From contig JAFDVI010000023.1 in the NCBI GenBank assembly GCA_018269055.1, forward strand, positions 1 through 64,000: a stretch of 64,000 bases of DNA. Direction: 5' to 3'. Within the stretch, counting starts at the first letter, position 1, and every line of letters begins with the position of its first letter. Position numbers and translations under genes: made by a program. The notes under the pieces are model-generated. The model searched no databases. It saw nothing but the letters and a program-made list of their open reading frames with translations, and was not told where the DNA came from. Source of the DNA: Acidobacteriota bacterium. Lineage in GTDB: Bacteria > Acidobacteriota > Blastocatellia > RBC074. Of the stretch, positions 40,632 to 50,167 are shown one piece after another.

Positions 40632-40659
40632 TGTGGGACAACTACATCATAAAACAGAC

Positions 40660-40696
40660 GGCGATGCTCGACCTCTCCGCTGATACGAGCATCGCC
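40660..40696 (-). terminator. Terminator-like hairpin after the DUF5666 gene
   Basis: A perfect 11-bp stem: GGCGATGCTCG (40660-40670) with CGAGCATCGCC (40686-40696). Read on the minus strand it follows the stop of the gene at 40745 by about 50 nt and is trailed by GTCTGTTTTATG, a modest T-tract. It separates that gene from the CHASE2 kinase gene. Confidence 0.65.
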
Positions 40697-40744
40697 TACC
40701 AAACCAGCCAGAGTTATCCCCCGACACCTCTCGCTGGTAGGGTC

Positions 40745-42760
40745 TTATTGAATCGAGATGGTCACATTGTTCGCTTGCTTCAGGTTGTTCAACACATCCA
40801 GGACTTTCACCGTCACCACGGAGTTGGGATTCGACGGAACATTGTCCGGAATTTGAATGTTGATTTGTTCCAAACCCACGTAACCCGGCGCAATGCCAGC
40901 GTAAATCACCGAGGCACTGATGCCGCCAATGGTTACTGTGACGCTTTCAGCCACACCATTTGCCGAATTGCCGTCGGCATTCGGCGCATTGCGCAACCCG
41001 GATCCGAACAGAATCAGGTAAAGCTGCTCTCCGGAACGGCGCACGATGGTGGCGGGAACCAGTTTGTTTTGGGCAGCGTCAAAACGAACCAGCGATTCGT
41101 ATACCTGTTCGCCATTGGCTTTGACGCGAAGCAACAAGCCTGCGGGAGCGCCTTGTCCGGAAGCATCCGCTGTGAACAAACTCAGTGCGACATTGGAAAC
41201 CTGGATTGTTCCCTGCGAAACGACTTCTCCGGACTTGGACACCACAACATTCGCCAGCCCAGACGGCGTGTCCGATGGAATCTGGTAATTGATTTGGTTC
41301 GGCGAAACAAAAAACAGTCTGGCTTGTCGTCCATCCACCAGCACACTCACCTCCCCCAGGTTGAGCGGCAGCGGTTGTGTTGAAGCAATGGTCGTCGTCG
41401 AAGCCAGGCCGTTTCCAAACGCCGAAACAATGGATTCAGGCGAATTGTCTTCGCGGTAACTGGCGGAGCTGACGGTTGCGACAGGCGTGTAGCTCATAAA
41501 ACCGCCATTGCCAGGGCCTTGCTTTACTTCGATCTTGGTGGCATTGATCGAACCATCTGCTTGCGCCGAGCCATATACCTCGACAAACGCGCCGACTTCG
41601 ATTGTGCCGTATTTGCGCTCAATGATGGTCGCTGCGGTGACGTGAACCGTCTTGGTCGCGACTGTCCAATCGCCAATCAGCGTAGTTGCTGACGGCAGCA
41701 CCTCGATCTTGCCGTACAAAATGCCTGGCGAGGGGGACCCTGACGCACCCTTGATTTCAATTCTGGACGCGTTGATTGAACCATCCGCTTGCACCGCGCC
41801 TTTGACTTCGACGCGTTTGCCTACGGCAATGCCCAAGCTGGCGTTTGCAATCACGGTTGATGCCGTCACATTGACTTGCCGACCGCTGACCGTCCACATG
41901 CCGATTTGGCCAGTGGTGCCGGGCAATGCTTCAATCGTTCCGTAAAATTCCGACACTCTGCCGCCGCCCGGATTTGAAGGACCGGATTTGGTTTCGATAT
42001 CCGTCGCGTCCACGGAGCCGCTGGAGTTCAAGTTGCCTTTGACCTGCACCAATACGCCGACGGCAATCGCGCCTTTGTCCTGTTTGATGCGCGTCGCCGC
42101 TGTGACATTGACTTTGCGTCCGCTGATGGCCCATTCGCCAATTCGTCCGTTGGTGCTGGGTAAACTTTCAATGGTGCCAGTGAATTCGATGGAGCCGTTG
42201 TTGTTGGATTCGTCTTCAGTGTGAATTTTGCGTGCGTCCACCGACCCATCCGCGCGCTGGCTTCCTTCAACTTCGACCTTCGCGCCAACCGCAACAGGCC
42301 CGTCATTCTGTTCGATGACCGTGGTGGCGCTGACGTGAATGACGCGACCGGAAACTTTCCAATCGCCGATGCGATCTGTGGTATTGGGCAATTCTTCGAT
42401 GGTTCCGAAAAACTTAAAGCTGGATGGCGGACCGCCTGCGCTGGATTTGGTTTCGATCTCTTTGGCGTTGACTGACCCGTCGTTTTGTTTGAAACCTTCG
42501 ACTTTGACGGTTTTGCCGACGGCAAATTGTCCGTCGGATTGTTTCAATTGCGTGCCCGCAGTGACGTGAACGGTTCGTCCATCAACTTTCCAATCGCCAA
42601 CAAATCCCGTTGTGTTCGGCAACGTTTCAATCACGCCGGTAAATTCAAAATCACTGTCTCCGCTGGCTTGCGCCTTGAATGAATCGGTCAGGAAAAACGC
42701 AGCGGCGAAAAACAATAGCGCGAGGCCGCCGAGTTTTGAAAATCTGGGAAAACTACGCAT
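40745..42760 (-). CDS. Exported five-repeat DUF5666 protein with TIGR03437-type C-terminus
   Basis: A 671-residue protein with a signal peptide (to about residue 32, SFKAQA). Five DUF5666-like repeats of about 75 residues span residues 38-430. Each follows GTIExLPxTxGxIGxWxVxGRxVxV, then an AVGxxVEVxG core and an ADGSxxAxxIE end. The C-terminal 235 residues form the acidobacterial TIGR03437-type domain (SPNQINYQIPSDTPSG, APGYVGLEQINIQIP). DUF5666 units are beta-barrel-like folds of unknown role. The protein is probably surface-exposed or secreted. It stands alone between two hairpins. A broken copy of the C-terminal domain lies at 59739. Confidence 0.82.
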   Translation of the reverse strand: MRSFPRFSKLGGLALLFFAAAFFLTDSFKAQASGDSDFEFTGVIETLPNTTGFVGDWKVDGRTVHVTAGTQLKQSDGQFAVGKTVKVEGFKQNDGSVNAKEIETKSSAGGPPSSFKFFGTIEELPNTTDRIGDWKVSGRVIHVSATTVIEQNDGPVAVGAKVEVEGSQRADGSVDARKIHTEDESNNNGSIEFTGTIESLPSTNGRIGEWAISGRKVNVTAATRIKQDKGAIAVGVLVQVKGNLNSSGSVDATDIETKSGPSNPGGGRVSEFYGTIEALPGTTGQIGMWTVSGRQVNVTASTVIANASLGIAVGKRVEVKGAVQADGSINASRIEIKGASGSPSPGILYGKIEVLPSATTLIGDWTVATKTVHVTAATIIERKYGTIEVGAFVEVYGSAQADGSINATKIEVKQGPGNGGFMSYTPVATVSSASYREDNSPESIVSAFGNGLASTTTIASTQPLPLNLGEVSVLVDGRQARLFFVSPNQINYQIPSDTPSGLANVVVSKSGEVVSQGTIQVSNVALSLFTADASGQGAPAGLLLRVKANGEQVYESLVRFDAAQNKLVPATIVRRSGEQLYLILFGSGLRNAPNADGNSANGVAESVTVTIGGISASVIYAGIAPGYVGLEQINIQIPDNVPSNPNSVVTVKVLDVLNNLKQANNVTISIQ

Positions 42761-42940
42761 TTCCGTTAAACCTCCAAAATACAGTTAAGGTAGCGGAGAC
42801 TTCAGGAGAAGAAGCATTGCATTCTCATTCTCCTATCTTCACTGCCTCCATTGGCAATGTTTGTGCCAGGATTGGTAGCAAGGAGTAAGTGGTTGAAAAC
42901 CAAGGAAGTCTTTGGGAAGGGACGGAACAGCACATGAAAG

Positions 42941-42995
42941 AGCCGTGACAGATTGTCGCCTTGAATGATGATGTTTGCGACGAACTGTCACGGCT
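42941..42995 (-). terminator. Terminator-like hairpin after the Gfo/Idh/MocA gene
   Basis: The arms AGCCGTGACAG (42941-42951) and CTGTCACGGCT (42985-42995) are perfect inverted repeats, extended inward by near-matching TTGTCGC and GCGACGA. On the minus strand it lies 18 nt after the gene's stop and is followed by CTTTCATG, a weak T-tract. The rest of the 42761-43013 gap shows no gene. Confidence 0.65.
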
Positions 42996-43013
42996 GGCAG
43001 GTTCTGGTTGCAG

Positions 43014-44249
43014 TTATCTTTTCGCTTGCGTCGCCGAAGTCAGAACGAAATCTCTTTCGACGGAGGGGTTAAACGTGATGCGACGTTTTTGCAGATAAGC
43101 GATTTTGCCCAAGTTCGATGCCAACGCGGAACGATGGCCGCTGACCACATCCGAATTCGGAGTCTTGTTCGACTTGATGCTGTCGAGGAAGTTGCGCACG
43201 TGCTCGGCTTCCAGCGGCTTCTTGGCTTGCACCGTCACTGCCGGTGGCGGAGCCTGTCTGCGCTCTGGCGCTTGTTGCCAGACATACCGACCGCGATCAA
43301 TGTACAAACTGCCGCCCGATCCCATGAATTCGATTGCTGCTCCGCGCGCGCCGGGAACCAGCGTCGCGTCGAATGTCGCCATCCATTCTTTCGGGTATTC
43401 CAGTTGAATCGAAATCGTGTCCGGCGCGGTGCGTCCGTCTTTGTAATTGTAAACACCGCCCGCCGCCGTGGCCGAAATCGGAATCTCTTCGCCCAGATAC
43501 CAATGCACCACGTCAATCCAGTGCGTGAACAAATCGGTGATTTGGCCTCCGCCGAAATCGAAATAGGCGCGCCAGTTGTAAAACTGATGAGCATTGAACG
43601 GGCGGAATTTGGCCGGGCCTACCCAACGTTTCCAATCCAATCCCGCAGGCTGTTCCGTGAAATTCGGTTTGCGCAAATGGTAGCCGTTGCCGTGCCAGTA
43701 GGTGCGCACCATCGCTACTTTGCCGATTTTGCCGCTGTCGAAGTATTCGCGTTTGGCTTCGGCGTAATGCGTGCCGCTGCGTTGTTGCAAACCAACCTGG
43801 AAAACGGTTTTGTTCGAGTTGACGGCTTGAATGATTTTGTGGCCTTCCTGCCAGGTGTAAGTCAGCGGTTTTTCGCAGTAAACGGCTTTGCCCGCGTTGC
43901 AGGCGTCCACGGCGATTTGCGCATGCCAGTGATCCGGCGTGGCAATCAATACGGCGTCCACGTCCTTGTTGGCCAGCAATTCGGTGTGAATGCCATAGGT
44001 TTTCGGATTGCTCTTGGCCTTTTCCTTCTGCTCCATCATGGCTTTTTCGTATACGTCGCAAAGCGCTACGACTTCACAATCCGGTTCTTTGATGAACCAG
44101 CTCATGACATCGCCTCCGCGATTGCCCGTTCCAATGACGCCCAACCGCACACGGTCGTTTGCGCCCAGCACTTTGTTCCAGCTTGCCGCGGTCATGGCGA
44201 CGCCCGCCGCGCTTTTGGCGAGAAAATTGCGCCTTGTATTTGATTCCAT
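43014..44249 (-). CDS. Tat-exported Gfo/Idh/MocA-family oxidoreductase
   Basis: A 411-residue NAD(P)-dependent oxidoreductase with a twin-arginine signal (NTRRNFLAKSAAG). The Rossmann motif GVIGTGNRGGD follows at about residue 36, then LIATPDHWHAQIAVDA, YCEKPLTYTWQEG (the family's EKP motif) and FGGGQITDLFTHWIDVVHW with candidate catalytic residues. Tat export implies that a tightly bound cofactor is folded in before transport. Such proteins oxidise sugars or cyclitols. It lies at the end of the block that also has a DUF1080 hydrolase; related pairs are known to make and cleave 3-keto-glycosides, so a sugar role is plausible but not proven. Confidence 0.87.
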   Translation of the reverse strand: MESNTRRNFLAKSAAGVAMTAASWNKVLGANDRVRLGVIGTGNRGGDVMSWFIKEPDCEVVALCDVYEKAMMEQKEKAKSNPKTYGIHTELLANKDVDAVLIATPDHWHAQIAVDACNAGKAVYCEKPLTYTWQEGHKIIQAVNSNKTVFQVGLQQRSGTHYAEAKREYFDSGKIGKVAMVRTYWHGNGYHLRKPNFTEQPAGLDWKRWVGPAKFRPFNAHQFYNWRAYFDFGGGQITDLFTHWIDVVHWYLGEEIPISATAAGGVYNYKDGRTAPDTISIQLEYPKEWMATFDATLVPGARGAAIEFMGSGGSLYIDRGRYVWQQAPERRQAPPPAVTVQAKKPLEAEHVRNFLDSIKSNKTPNSDVVSGHRSALASNLGKIAYLQKRRITFNPSVERDFVLTSATQAKR

Positions 44250-44298
44250 TGTCTTTCTGTTTCCTTTCTCGAATGAGGGTATGGTGCTTGCTCACTCT

Positions 44299-44475
44299 GC
44301 CGCATCGCGGCAGTTGAGTTTAGCCGTGGGTTTCCAACCCACGGGAAAGCGCGTAATGAGTTCACGTCGCGTCAGCGACGTTTGAATTCAGGCGTCGCTA
44401 ACGCGACGCGGGGCTGTTTACACAGCTACCGTGGGTTGCACCCACGGCTAAACTCAGTCGCCGCTATGCGGCGAA
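44299..44475. repeat. Composite palindromic intergenic element (GCCGTGGGT type)
   Basis: The outer arms GCCGCATCGCGGC and GCCGCTATGCGGC enclose GTTGAGTTTAGCCGTGGGT facing ACCCACGGCTAAACTCAG. Inside are GTCGCGTCAGCGACG and CGTCGCTAACGCGACG hairpins. It fills most of the gap between the Gfo/Idh/MocA gene and the MetX-like gene. Confidence 0.8.
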
Positions 44476-44485
44476 GAGGCAAGAA

Positions 44486-45511
44486 TTATTGAGTTAAAAA
44501 TTTTGCGACGGCGGCACTTACCTTGTCGCCTTCACAGGTTGCGTACACGTGACCACAAACATTGTTGACTTCCAGTAATTCGGCTTTGAGCAGTTTGGCA
44601 AATTCAATTGCCGGTTCAGGGTTCACCATCATGTCTTGTTGCGCGACGACGACCAGCACCTTGGCTTTGACCGCCTGAGCCGCTTGCTGCATTGATCCAA
44701 ACTTCTTGCTGACGTTGTGCGCCATCATCGCGCGAAGTTGCGACGCCCAATCGTCGGCTTTGAACGTGTTGAGATAATTTTCCTCTTCTTTCTGGACGAA
44801 GCTTTCAAATTCTTTTGGCGGCGTTGCCGAATTTCGGAATGCAGGCGTAAACAGCGCCAGCGCATGAATGCGTCCGACCATTGCGGCTCCGGCGTTTTCG
44901 GCGGTGTCCAGCTTGCGCGCTTCTTCAATCGCTTTCAGTTCCGTTGACCATAACAACAAATCGTACGCCGTCTGCTCTGTAGTTCCGACAATCGGGATGG
45001 CGAGTTTCATCATTTCCGGGTATGCAACCATCCATTCAAAGGTCTGCATGCCGCCCATCGAAATGCCCATCACAGCGTGCAGCTTTTTGATGCCCAGCGT
45101 TTGCGTGACCAGCCTGTGTTCGGCGTTGACCATATCGCGGATAGTGAAATGCGGAAACTGGTCGCCGAACTGTTTGCGGTTGTTCGATGGCGAAGAAGAA
45201 ACGCCATTGCTAAGGGCATCCACGGCGATGATGAAAAACCGTGTGTCATCCACCATCCTGTCTTTGCCAAAATTGCCCGCGAGTTGTTCGCTTTTGCCGC
45301 CAAACCAGGTGGGGAAGAGAATTGCGTTCGATTTGTCGGCGTTCAGCGTGCCGAAGGTTCGATAACCAAGTTTGCAATCTTGAATGATTTCGCCGCTTTC
45401 TAGTTTGAAATCCCCCAGTTCGGCAAATTTTTGGTCTCCTTGCGCCTGAGCAAATGAGGCACTCAGAATCAAAAAAATTAGGGCGGAAAAGATCAGTTTC
45501 AACTCTTTCAT
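44486..45511 (-). CDS. Exported MetX-like alpha/beta hydrolase
   Basis: A 341-residue protein of the homoserine-acetyltransferase-like alpha/beta-hydrolase family, but with an N-terminal signal peptide (LIFSALIFLILSASFAQAQ). The triad is visible: Ser in GISMGGMQTFEW, Asp in VVVAQQDMMVN and His in CGHVYATCE. It lacks the CHALSGSA motif of the true MetX at 2495; here the equivalent reads FPTWFGGKSEQ. A cytoplasmic acyl-CoA-dependent job is unlikely for an exported protein, so it is more likely an esterase or acyl hydrolase. Its ATG overlaps the preceding stop by one base (TAATG). Confidence 0.78.
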   Translation of the reverse strand: MKELKLIFSALIFLILSASFAQAQGDQKFAELGDFKLESGEIIQDCKLGYRTFGTLNADKSNAILFPTWFGGKSEQLAGNFGKDRMVDDTRFFIIAVDALSNGVSSSPSNNRKQFGDQFPHFTIRDMVNAEHRLVTQTLGIKKLHAVMGISMGGMQTFEWMVAYPEMMKLAIPIVGTTEQTAYDLLLWSTELKAIEEARKLDTAENAGAAMVGRIHALALFTPAFRNSATPPKEFESFVQKEEENYLNTFKADDWASQLRAMMAHNVSKKFGSMQQAAQAVKAKVLVVVAQQDMMVNPEPAIEFAKLLKAELLEVNNVCGHVYATCEGDKVSAAVAKFLTQ

Positions 45512-45810
45512 TACTTTAGACCATTCGGGAAAATTGGTTTTGTTTTGGTAGCTGTATTTTTGAATTGCTTGAATGCTGCGATGGCAGAAATGACAGCCCC
45601 GCCAAGGCATAGAAATGCACTAATGCTCCACTGATCAATTCCCCAAGACTCCCTGTAAGCTTTAGAAACTGCACCGCGATTTTCCGAGGCTGTATTTTCG
45701 ATGACTTCAATGTACTTAGAATCGCGTTCCATCATCCCGTTGATGCACAAGATGCCTGCGAAAAGAAGCAACAAGATCGAAAGCAAAACAAAAGCACGCG
45801 GGCTTTTCAT
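45511..45810 (-). CDS. Small two-TM membrane protein, unknown function
   Basis: A 99-residue protein with two hydrophobic segments (about residues 8-25 and 62-81) separated by a charged loop (ERDSKYIEVIENTASENRG). The ATG has AGGAGG 7 nt upstream, so it is translated. Its stop overlaps the start of the MetX-like gene, and it begins 9 nt after the SGNH gene's stop. I recognise no family. Both termini are predicted on the same side. Confidence 0.6.
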   Translation of the reverse strand: MKSPRAFVLLSILLLLFAGILCINGMMERDSKYIEVIENTASENRGAVSKAYRESWGIDQWSISAFLCLGGAVISAIAAFKQFKNTATKTKPIFPNGLK

Positions 45811-45819
45811 CCGAACCTC

Positions 45820-46632
45820 CTAGCGATAATTCCGAATAGTTTCCCAGGCGATCTTTTGCAGAAACGCAGCGTCGTCTTTGCTCAGGTTGACCAAGTCGCC
45901 CGTTGTGACAGTGACTTTGCCGGTGTGCTCGATGATGGTTCCGGTAATTCGCGAAGCCAAGCCCACGGGACTTTTGCCGAAAATTGTCGCGTAAAAGACG
46001 CAGGCCGCCAGATACGATCCCGCCGGGGTCGGATGGCTTTTGTCGGCAACGTGAAGCTCGAAATTGGGACGCGCTTTCAACACCGCCTGCCAAGCCAATC
46101 CAACGGGCGCGACTTTGTCGCCAAGCTCCTTGCCGATGCTTTGGTACGCATTCGTCAACTTCGATTGGTTCTCCGGGCTATCTTTGCGCGCCCAGGTCAT
46201 ATACAGCAGCGGCTTGGCTCCGGTTTTTTTGATTTCAGCGTCAATGGTTCTGACCGAAGCGTGAAAATCTTTCGGATCATTGATCTGTGGAATGCCGTCA
46301 ACCATTTTCGTCAATCCGAGCGTGCTCTGTTCCTGCAATACGACATAATCCCATTTGCCTTTGGCCAATGCCGCCTGCGGCCTGCCGCCAGCCCACAACG
46401 ATTTCAGCATTGCTCCGCCCGCCGTGACCATCTCCGTTTCGACGATTTGCGATGGGTTCGCCGACGCCGCCAACCCGGAAAGCATCTGCGGCAGGTTGTT
46501 GAAATAAGTGTAGCTGTTGCCAAGAAACAGAATCCGCAGCTTCGCGGCAGTCGCCAGCAAATCGTTTTTGAGGGCGAAAGGCAGCAGCAATGCGCCGCTA
46601 CTTTGTTTCAGAAAGCTTCTTCGATTGAGCAT
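45820..46632 (-). CDS. Tat-signal SGNH/GDSL-type hydrolase (DUF4886-like)
   Basis: A 270-residue protein with a twin-arginine-like start (NRRSFLKQSSG). The SGNH blocks are visible: block I FLGNSYTYFNNLP (nucleophile Ser in GNSYT), a Gly near TAGGAM, an Asn/Gln-type block VVLQEQS, and the terminal Asp-x-x-His in VADKSHPTPAGSYLAA. Members hydrolyse ester bonds on sugars, lipids or peptides. It begins 17 nt after the DUF1501 stop. Confidence 0.75.
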   Translation of the reverse strand: MLNRRSFLKQSSGALLLPFALKNDLLATAAKLRILFLGNSYTYFNNLPQMLSGLAASANPSQIVETEMVTAGGAMLKSLWAGGRPQAALAKGKWDYVVLQEQSTLGLTKMVDGIPQINDPKDFHASVRTIDAEIKKTGAKPLLYMTWARKDSPENQSKLTNAYQSIGKELGDKVAPVGLAWQAVLKARPNFELHVADKSHPTPAGSYLAACVFYATIFGKSPVGLASRITGTIIEHTGKVTVTTGDLVNLSKDDAAFLQKIAWETIRNYR

Positions 46633-46649
46633 AAAGGTCAGATCAAACT

Positions 46650-48080
46650 TTAAGCCAAAAGTTTTTGGACAACGTTGCCGTGGACGTCGGTCAGTCGAAA
46701 ATCGCGTCCCTGGAATTTGTACGTCAATTTGGTGTGGTCAATGCCCAGTAGTCGCAGCACAGTTGCTTGCAGGTCGTACACTTCCACCACGTCTTCAACG
46801 ACGTTGTAACCGAGTTCGTCCGTTTGGCCGATAGTTACGCCGGGTTTGAAACCGCCTCCGGCAACCCAATAGGCAAACGCGCGCGGATGATGATCGCGCC
46901 CTAGCAACTTGGAACCGGAGCGCGCTTCGTTGACGGGCGTTCGGCCGAATTCGCCACCCCAGATGACAATGGTGTCCTCCAGCAACCCGCGCTGTCTCAA
47001 ATCGTCCAGCAGCGCGCCAATCGGGCGATCAATTTCGCGGCACATGCGCGGCAGCTTCGTGGGAATGTCCACGCCTACGCCGTTACCGTGCATATCCCAG
47101 CCCCAGTGATACAACTGCACAAAGCGCACGCCGCGTTCGACCAGTCGCCGCGCCAGCAAACAGTTATTGGCAAAGGAAGTCTGTCCCGGTTTGGTGCCGT
47201 ACGCTTCGTGAACTTTCGCGGGTTCTTTGGCGATGTCGGTCAATTCGGGAACACTGGTTTGCATGCGATAGGCCATTTCGTAGGCTGCAATGCGTGTGTC
47301 AATTTCCGGGTCGCCGATGGCCTGGCGATTCATTTGGTTCAAATCGCGTATGGCGTCCAGCGATTGACGACGAACGTTGCTGCTGATGCCGTCGGGGTTC
47401 GACACAAACAGAACCGGCTCGCCTTTGGAGCGAAACTCAACGCCCTGATGCACCGTCGGCAAAAAACCGCTGCCCCAGCAGGATTTGCCGCCGTCAGGAT
47501 TGTTTTCGCCGGAAAGCAACACGACGAAGGCGGGCAAATCCTTGTTTTCGCTGCCCAACCCATAACTCAGCCAAGCCCCCATGCTCGGACGACCCGGAAT
47601 CTGATGACCTGTATTGAGCAGAATCTGTGCCGGCGCATGATTGAACTGCGTCGTTTTCATCGAACGAATGATGGCGATGTCGTCCGCGTGCCGCGCCAGA
47701 TGCGGAATCAGATTGCACATTTCCTGTCCCGATTTGCCGTATTTTTTGAACTCGAACGGAGTGCCGAGCAGATTGGGCGTGCCCTGGATAAAGGCAAAGC
47801 GCTCGCCTTTGATGAACTCTTCGGGGATCGGTTTGCCGTCATATTTTTGCAGCGCCGGTTTGTAATCAAACATATCCAATTGCGACGGCGCGCCCGCCAT
47901 AAACAGATAAATCACCCGCTTGGCTTTGGGCGGAAAGTGCGGTCCCGGCGGGTTGACGCCAGCAAACAGTTGCTCGTTCATCAACGAAGCCAGCGCCATC
48001 GAACCGATGCCGAATCCGGCGGCTTGTTTGAAAAAGTGGCGGCGAGTTGTCTCCTGAACTTGTTCTTGATGCTTGTTCAT
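46650..48080 (-). CDS. DUF1501 family protein, Tat-exported
   Basis: A 476-residue protein of the sulfatase-like superfamily fold. It starts at 48080 with a twin-arginine signal ([20 protein letters not shown]). Typical DUF1501 blocks are [24 protein letters not shown], the [12 protein letters not shown] segment, [12 protein letters not shown] and [14 protein letters not shown], and [17 protein letters not shown] near the end. The longer open frame to 48422 overlaps the next gene and lacks a site. DUF1501 genes usually sit directly beside a PSD1/DUF1553 gene; here three genes separate them. The activity is unknown. Confidence 0.88.
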   Translation of the reverse strand: MNKHQEQVQETTRRHFFKQAAGFGIGSMALASLMNEQLFAGVNPPGPHFPPKAKRVIYLFMAGAPSQLDMFDYKPALQKYDGKPIPEEFIKGERFAFIQGTPNLLGTPFEFKKYGKSGQEMCNLIPHLARHADDIAIIRSMKTTQFNHAPAQILLNTGHQIPGRPSMGAWLSYGLGSENKDLPAFVVLLSGENNPDGGKSCWGSGFLPTVHQGVEFRSKGEPVLFVSNPDGISSNVRRQSLDAIRDLNQMNRQAIGDPEIDTRIAAYEMAYRMQTSVPELTDIAKEPAKVHEAYGTKPGQTSFANNCLLARRLVERGVRFVQLYHWGWDMHGNGVGVDIPTKLPRMCREIDRPIGALLDDLRQRGLLEDTIVIWGGEFGRTPVNEARSGSKLLGRDHHPRAFAYWVAGGGFKPGVTIGQTDELGYNVVEDVVEVYDLQATVLRLLGIDHTKLTYKFQGRDFRLTDVHGNVVQKLLA

Positions 48081-48093
48081 AGCTTTCCTCGGA

Positions 48094-48777
48094 TCAATAA
48101 GGTGGATCTGCTGGGCCTTCGTATCCGCACATGCCCATTCGCGGCGAGTTGCATAGTTCAATGGGATCGCCGTAATTGTCGTGCGGATGCTCTTCGACAC
48201 AATCGTTACAAAGTGTGCCGGAAGTTTCTTCTTCAATGAAGCATTCGTTACAAAACCATGCTGCCGGTTTGCCGCACTCAATACATTCCATCTTCGGCTG
48301 CAGGTTTCTAACCAGCAAAGCGATCGGATGTTTCGTCGTAGCCTTGCCTTCGCGCACGTCGCTAACTGCAATGTGCGTTTCCGATTCCGTGCCGAAATCA
48401 TAAATGTGAACGAGCTTGTCACCCGGATGAAAAACCTGCTCGGCCTTGCGGCTTTTGGGAATTTCGTCGCTGCCCCAGCCCTTTGGCGAAAACATGCTCA
48501 TATGGCCGCAGCATTCCAACCAGATGGCGCGCAGATATTCATCCAGGTCTTCCAGCGTCGCCGAGCTGCGCATTTCCAAATCAAGCCAGAAATCTTTCAA
48601 ATACGCAGCTTGAATTCTCAAGTGGTAGAGATTCTCGCTTTTGTTCTTCGATGCTTCTGCTTTGGCGAGAGCTTCTCTGCGTTGCGGGCACGTGGAGAGG
48701 TGTTTTGTGACCGCGTTTTTAGCGACCTCTTGTTCACAGTAAGCGCAGATACCGTTGACGGCTTGTGTACGTGGCAT
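48094..48777 (-). CDS. pRiA4b ORF-3-like domain protein with zinc motifs
   Basis: A 227-residue cytoplasmic protein. The start at 48777 follows GGAGG by 7 nt. Residues 10-31 form a C2HC-like zinc motif ([20 protein letters not shown]). Residues about 45-150 match the pRiA4b ORF-3 domain ([39 protein letters not shown]). A second cysteine cluster ([26 protein letters not shown]) near the C-terminus is probably a zinc ribbon. The family is linked to IS1096 TnpR-like passengers but also occurs in chromosomes. It is an odd cytoplasmic member among exported proteins and may be an insertion into an older cluster. Confidence 0.75.
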   Translation of the reverse strand: MPRTQAVNGICAYCEQEVAKNAVTKHLSTCPQRREALAKAEASKNKSENLYHLRIQAAYLKDFWLDLEMRSSATLEDLDEYLRAIWLECCGHMSMFSPKGWGSDEIPKSRKAEQVFHPGDKLVHIYDFGTESETHIAVSDVREGKATTKHPIALLVRNLQPKMECIECGKPAAWFCNECFIEEETSGTLCNDCVEEHPHDNYGDPIELCNSPRMGMCGYEGPADPPY

Positions 48778-48794
48778 ATCAACCTCCAAGGTTG

Positions 48795-50162
48795 TTAGCG
48801 AATCAAATAAAACTGCGTCTGGCGCGGGCGAATCCATTGGAAGCCTTGTTCGATCATCACAGCGTCGTCTTCAGCCATGATCGTCACTTTCTGGCCTCCC
48901 CATTCCGCGACAGGTGTCGAAGTGTTCAATTCAATCGAAGTGTATGACCCTAAGCGTAGCAATTCCTTCGGCCCATTTCCCGGTCGGCGGAAATCAATGC
49001 TGGCGCCGAGCGCGTGTCCTTGTGTGCCGACGGAATGAGAATAGATCATCGCCTCGATGCCTTCGCGTTTGCAGTCGGCCATTGTCGCTTCGTACACCTC
49101 TGAGCCGGTCATCCCGGCGCGAGCGTGTTTAAACAGAATATCTTGCAGCCGGTTGGTGTTCGCCAGCGCCTTTTTCAATCCTTCGGGCGCGTCTTTTTCG
49201 CCGGGTTTGAGCAGGTAGGCATGTTTTTGCCAGTCGGTGCTGAAGCCCATGTAGTTCAATCCGAAATCCACGTGGATGCAATCGCCGCGTTCCAGCACCA
49301 CGGCCTCGTCGGCAACGCTCAGGAATTGCTGCGTCTTGCCGGTTTCGCGATTTTGCCGCTGCACGCGCAGGTCGGGTTGAAACCAGACGCCCAGACCCAG
49401 GTTGTTGACCTGTTGCAACAACCACCAGCGAACGTCGCCGACAGTGGTTTTGCCGGGCGTGATGACTTCGCTCGAAAAGGCGCGTTGCGTCAGGATGTCG
49501 GTCAGTGTCACGGCCAACCGGTAATGTTCCAACTCGTCGGGCAAGCGCGTGTCCTGATATTCGGTGATCAACGGAGCGGCAGAAATGAAGCGTTTGGCAA
49601 ATTCTTCGCCCAACGTTTCGGTCAGATATTTATGCGCGTCGTACGTCAGCCCATTCGTTGCGCCGCGTGTTCCGCCCATATTCAAAGCGATGGTTTTGGG
49701 CTGACGCTCTTCGACCAGTTTCTTGAGTGTCGAAGCGATTTGATTGCCGGGCGGATTGAGCACTTCAAAATGATTCTTCAAGTGCTCTTCGGGATAACGA
49801 ACCAGCGCAAAGCGTTCCAGTTTGTCCGTCCCCCGGTCAGCGAAAATAAAAAAGTCGCGGCGACCAACATAGGGAATCGGCGGCGCGATGTATTCGGCGA
49901 TGGTGTCCGGGTGAAACTCTTCGGTTGTGACAATCCACATTGAAACACCGTTGCGCCGCATCATCGGCAACAGCAAGGTATCCAACCGTTTTTTCAGCCA
50001 TTGTTCCCGAACGGCAGTTTGTTCGCGCAACGATAACAGCTTCGGCAACGGCTCAACCTTGGAGCGTTTGACGGATTGCGCGTGAGAAGAAGGCGCAGCC
50101 ATGAGCGCTCCGATGAGCGCCATGGCCGCCAGTGCGTATTTGGATGCAAAACGAAGTTGCAT
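48795..50162 (-). CDS. Exported M24-family Xaa-Pro peptidase-like protein
   Basis: A 455-residue protein with a signal peptide (ending SSHAQ at about residue 29). The N-terminal half is a creatinase/prolidase-type domain; the C-terminal half is the pita-bread fold. The metal ligands are in order: Asp pair in CIHVDFGLNYMGFSTD, His in YSHSVGTQGH, Glu in TSIELNTS and Glu in VTIMAEDD. It should cleave N-terminal residues before proline, in the periplasm, complementing the tricorn-like and CtpA proteases. It lies only 5 nt after the DUF1080 stop. Confidence 0.86.
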   Translation of the reverse strand: MQLRFASKYALAAMALIGALMAAPSSHAQSVKRSKVEPLPKLLSLREQTAVREQWLKKRLDTLLLPMMRRNGVSMWIVTTEEFHPDTIAEYIAPPIPYVGRRDFFIFADRGTDKLERFALVRYPEEHLKNHFEVLNPPGNQIASTLKKLVEERQPKTIALNMGGTRGATNGLTYDAHKYLTETLGEEFAKRFISAAPLITEYQDTRLPDELEHYRLAVTLTDILTQRAFSSEVITPGKTTVGDVRWWLLQQVNNLGLGVWFQPDLRVQRQNRETGKTQQFLSVADEAVVLERGDCIHVDFGLNYMGFSTDWQKHAYLLKPGEKDAPEGLKKALANTNRLQDILFKHARAGMTGSEVYEATMADCKREGIEAMIYSHSVGTQGHALGASIDFRRPGNGPKELLRLGSYTSIELNTSTPVAEWGGQKVTIMAEDDAVMIEQGFQWIRPRQTQFYLIR

Positions 50163-50167
50163 AGGCT

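Noticed and set aside
42975-48239. Plus-strand open frames of 422 (42975-44243) and 383 codons (47088-48239)
   Set aside because: They are mirror images of the Gfo/Idh/MocA and DUF1501 genes, which have Tat signals and clear motifs on the minus strand.
48094-48777. Treating the pRiA4b gene as part of a complete insertion sequence
   Set aside because: No transposase, terminal inverted repeats or target duplications are seen around it; the gene is closely packed with its neighbours.
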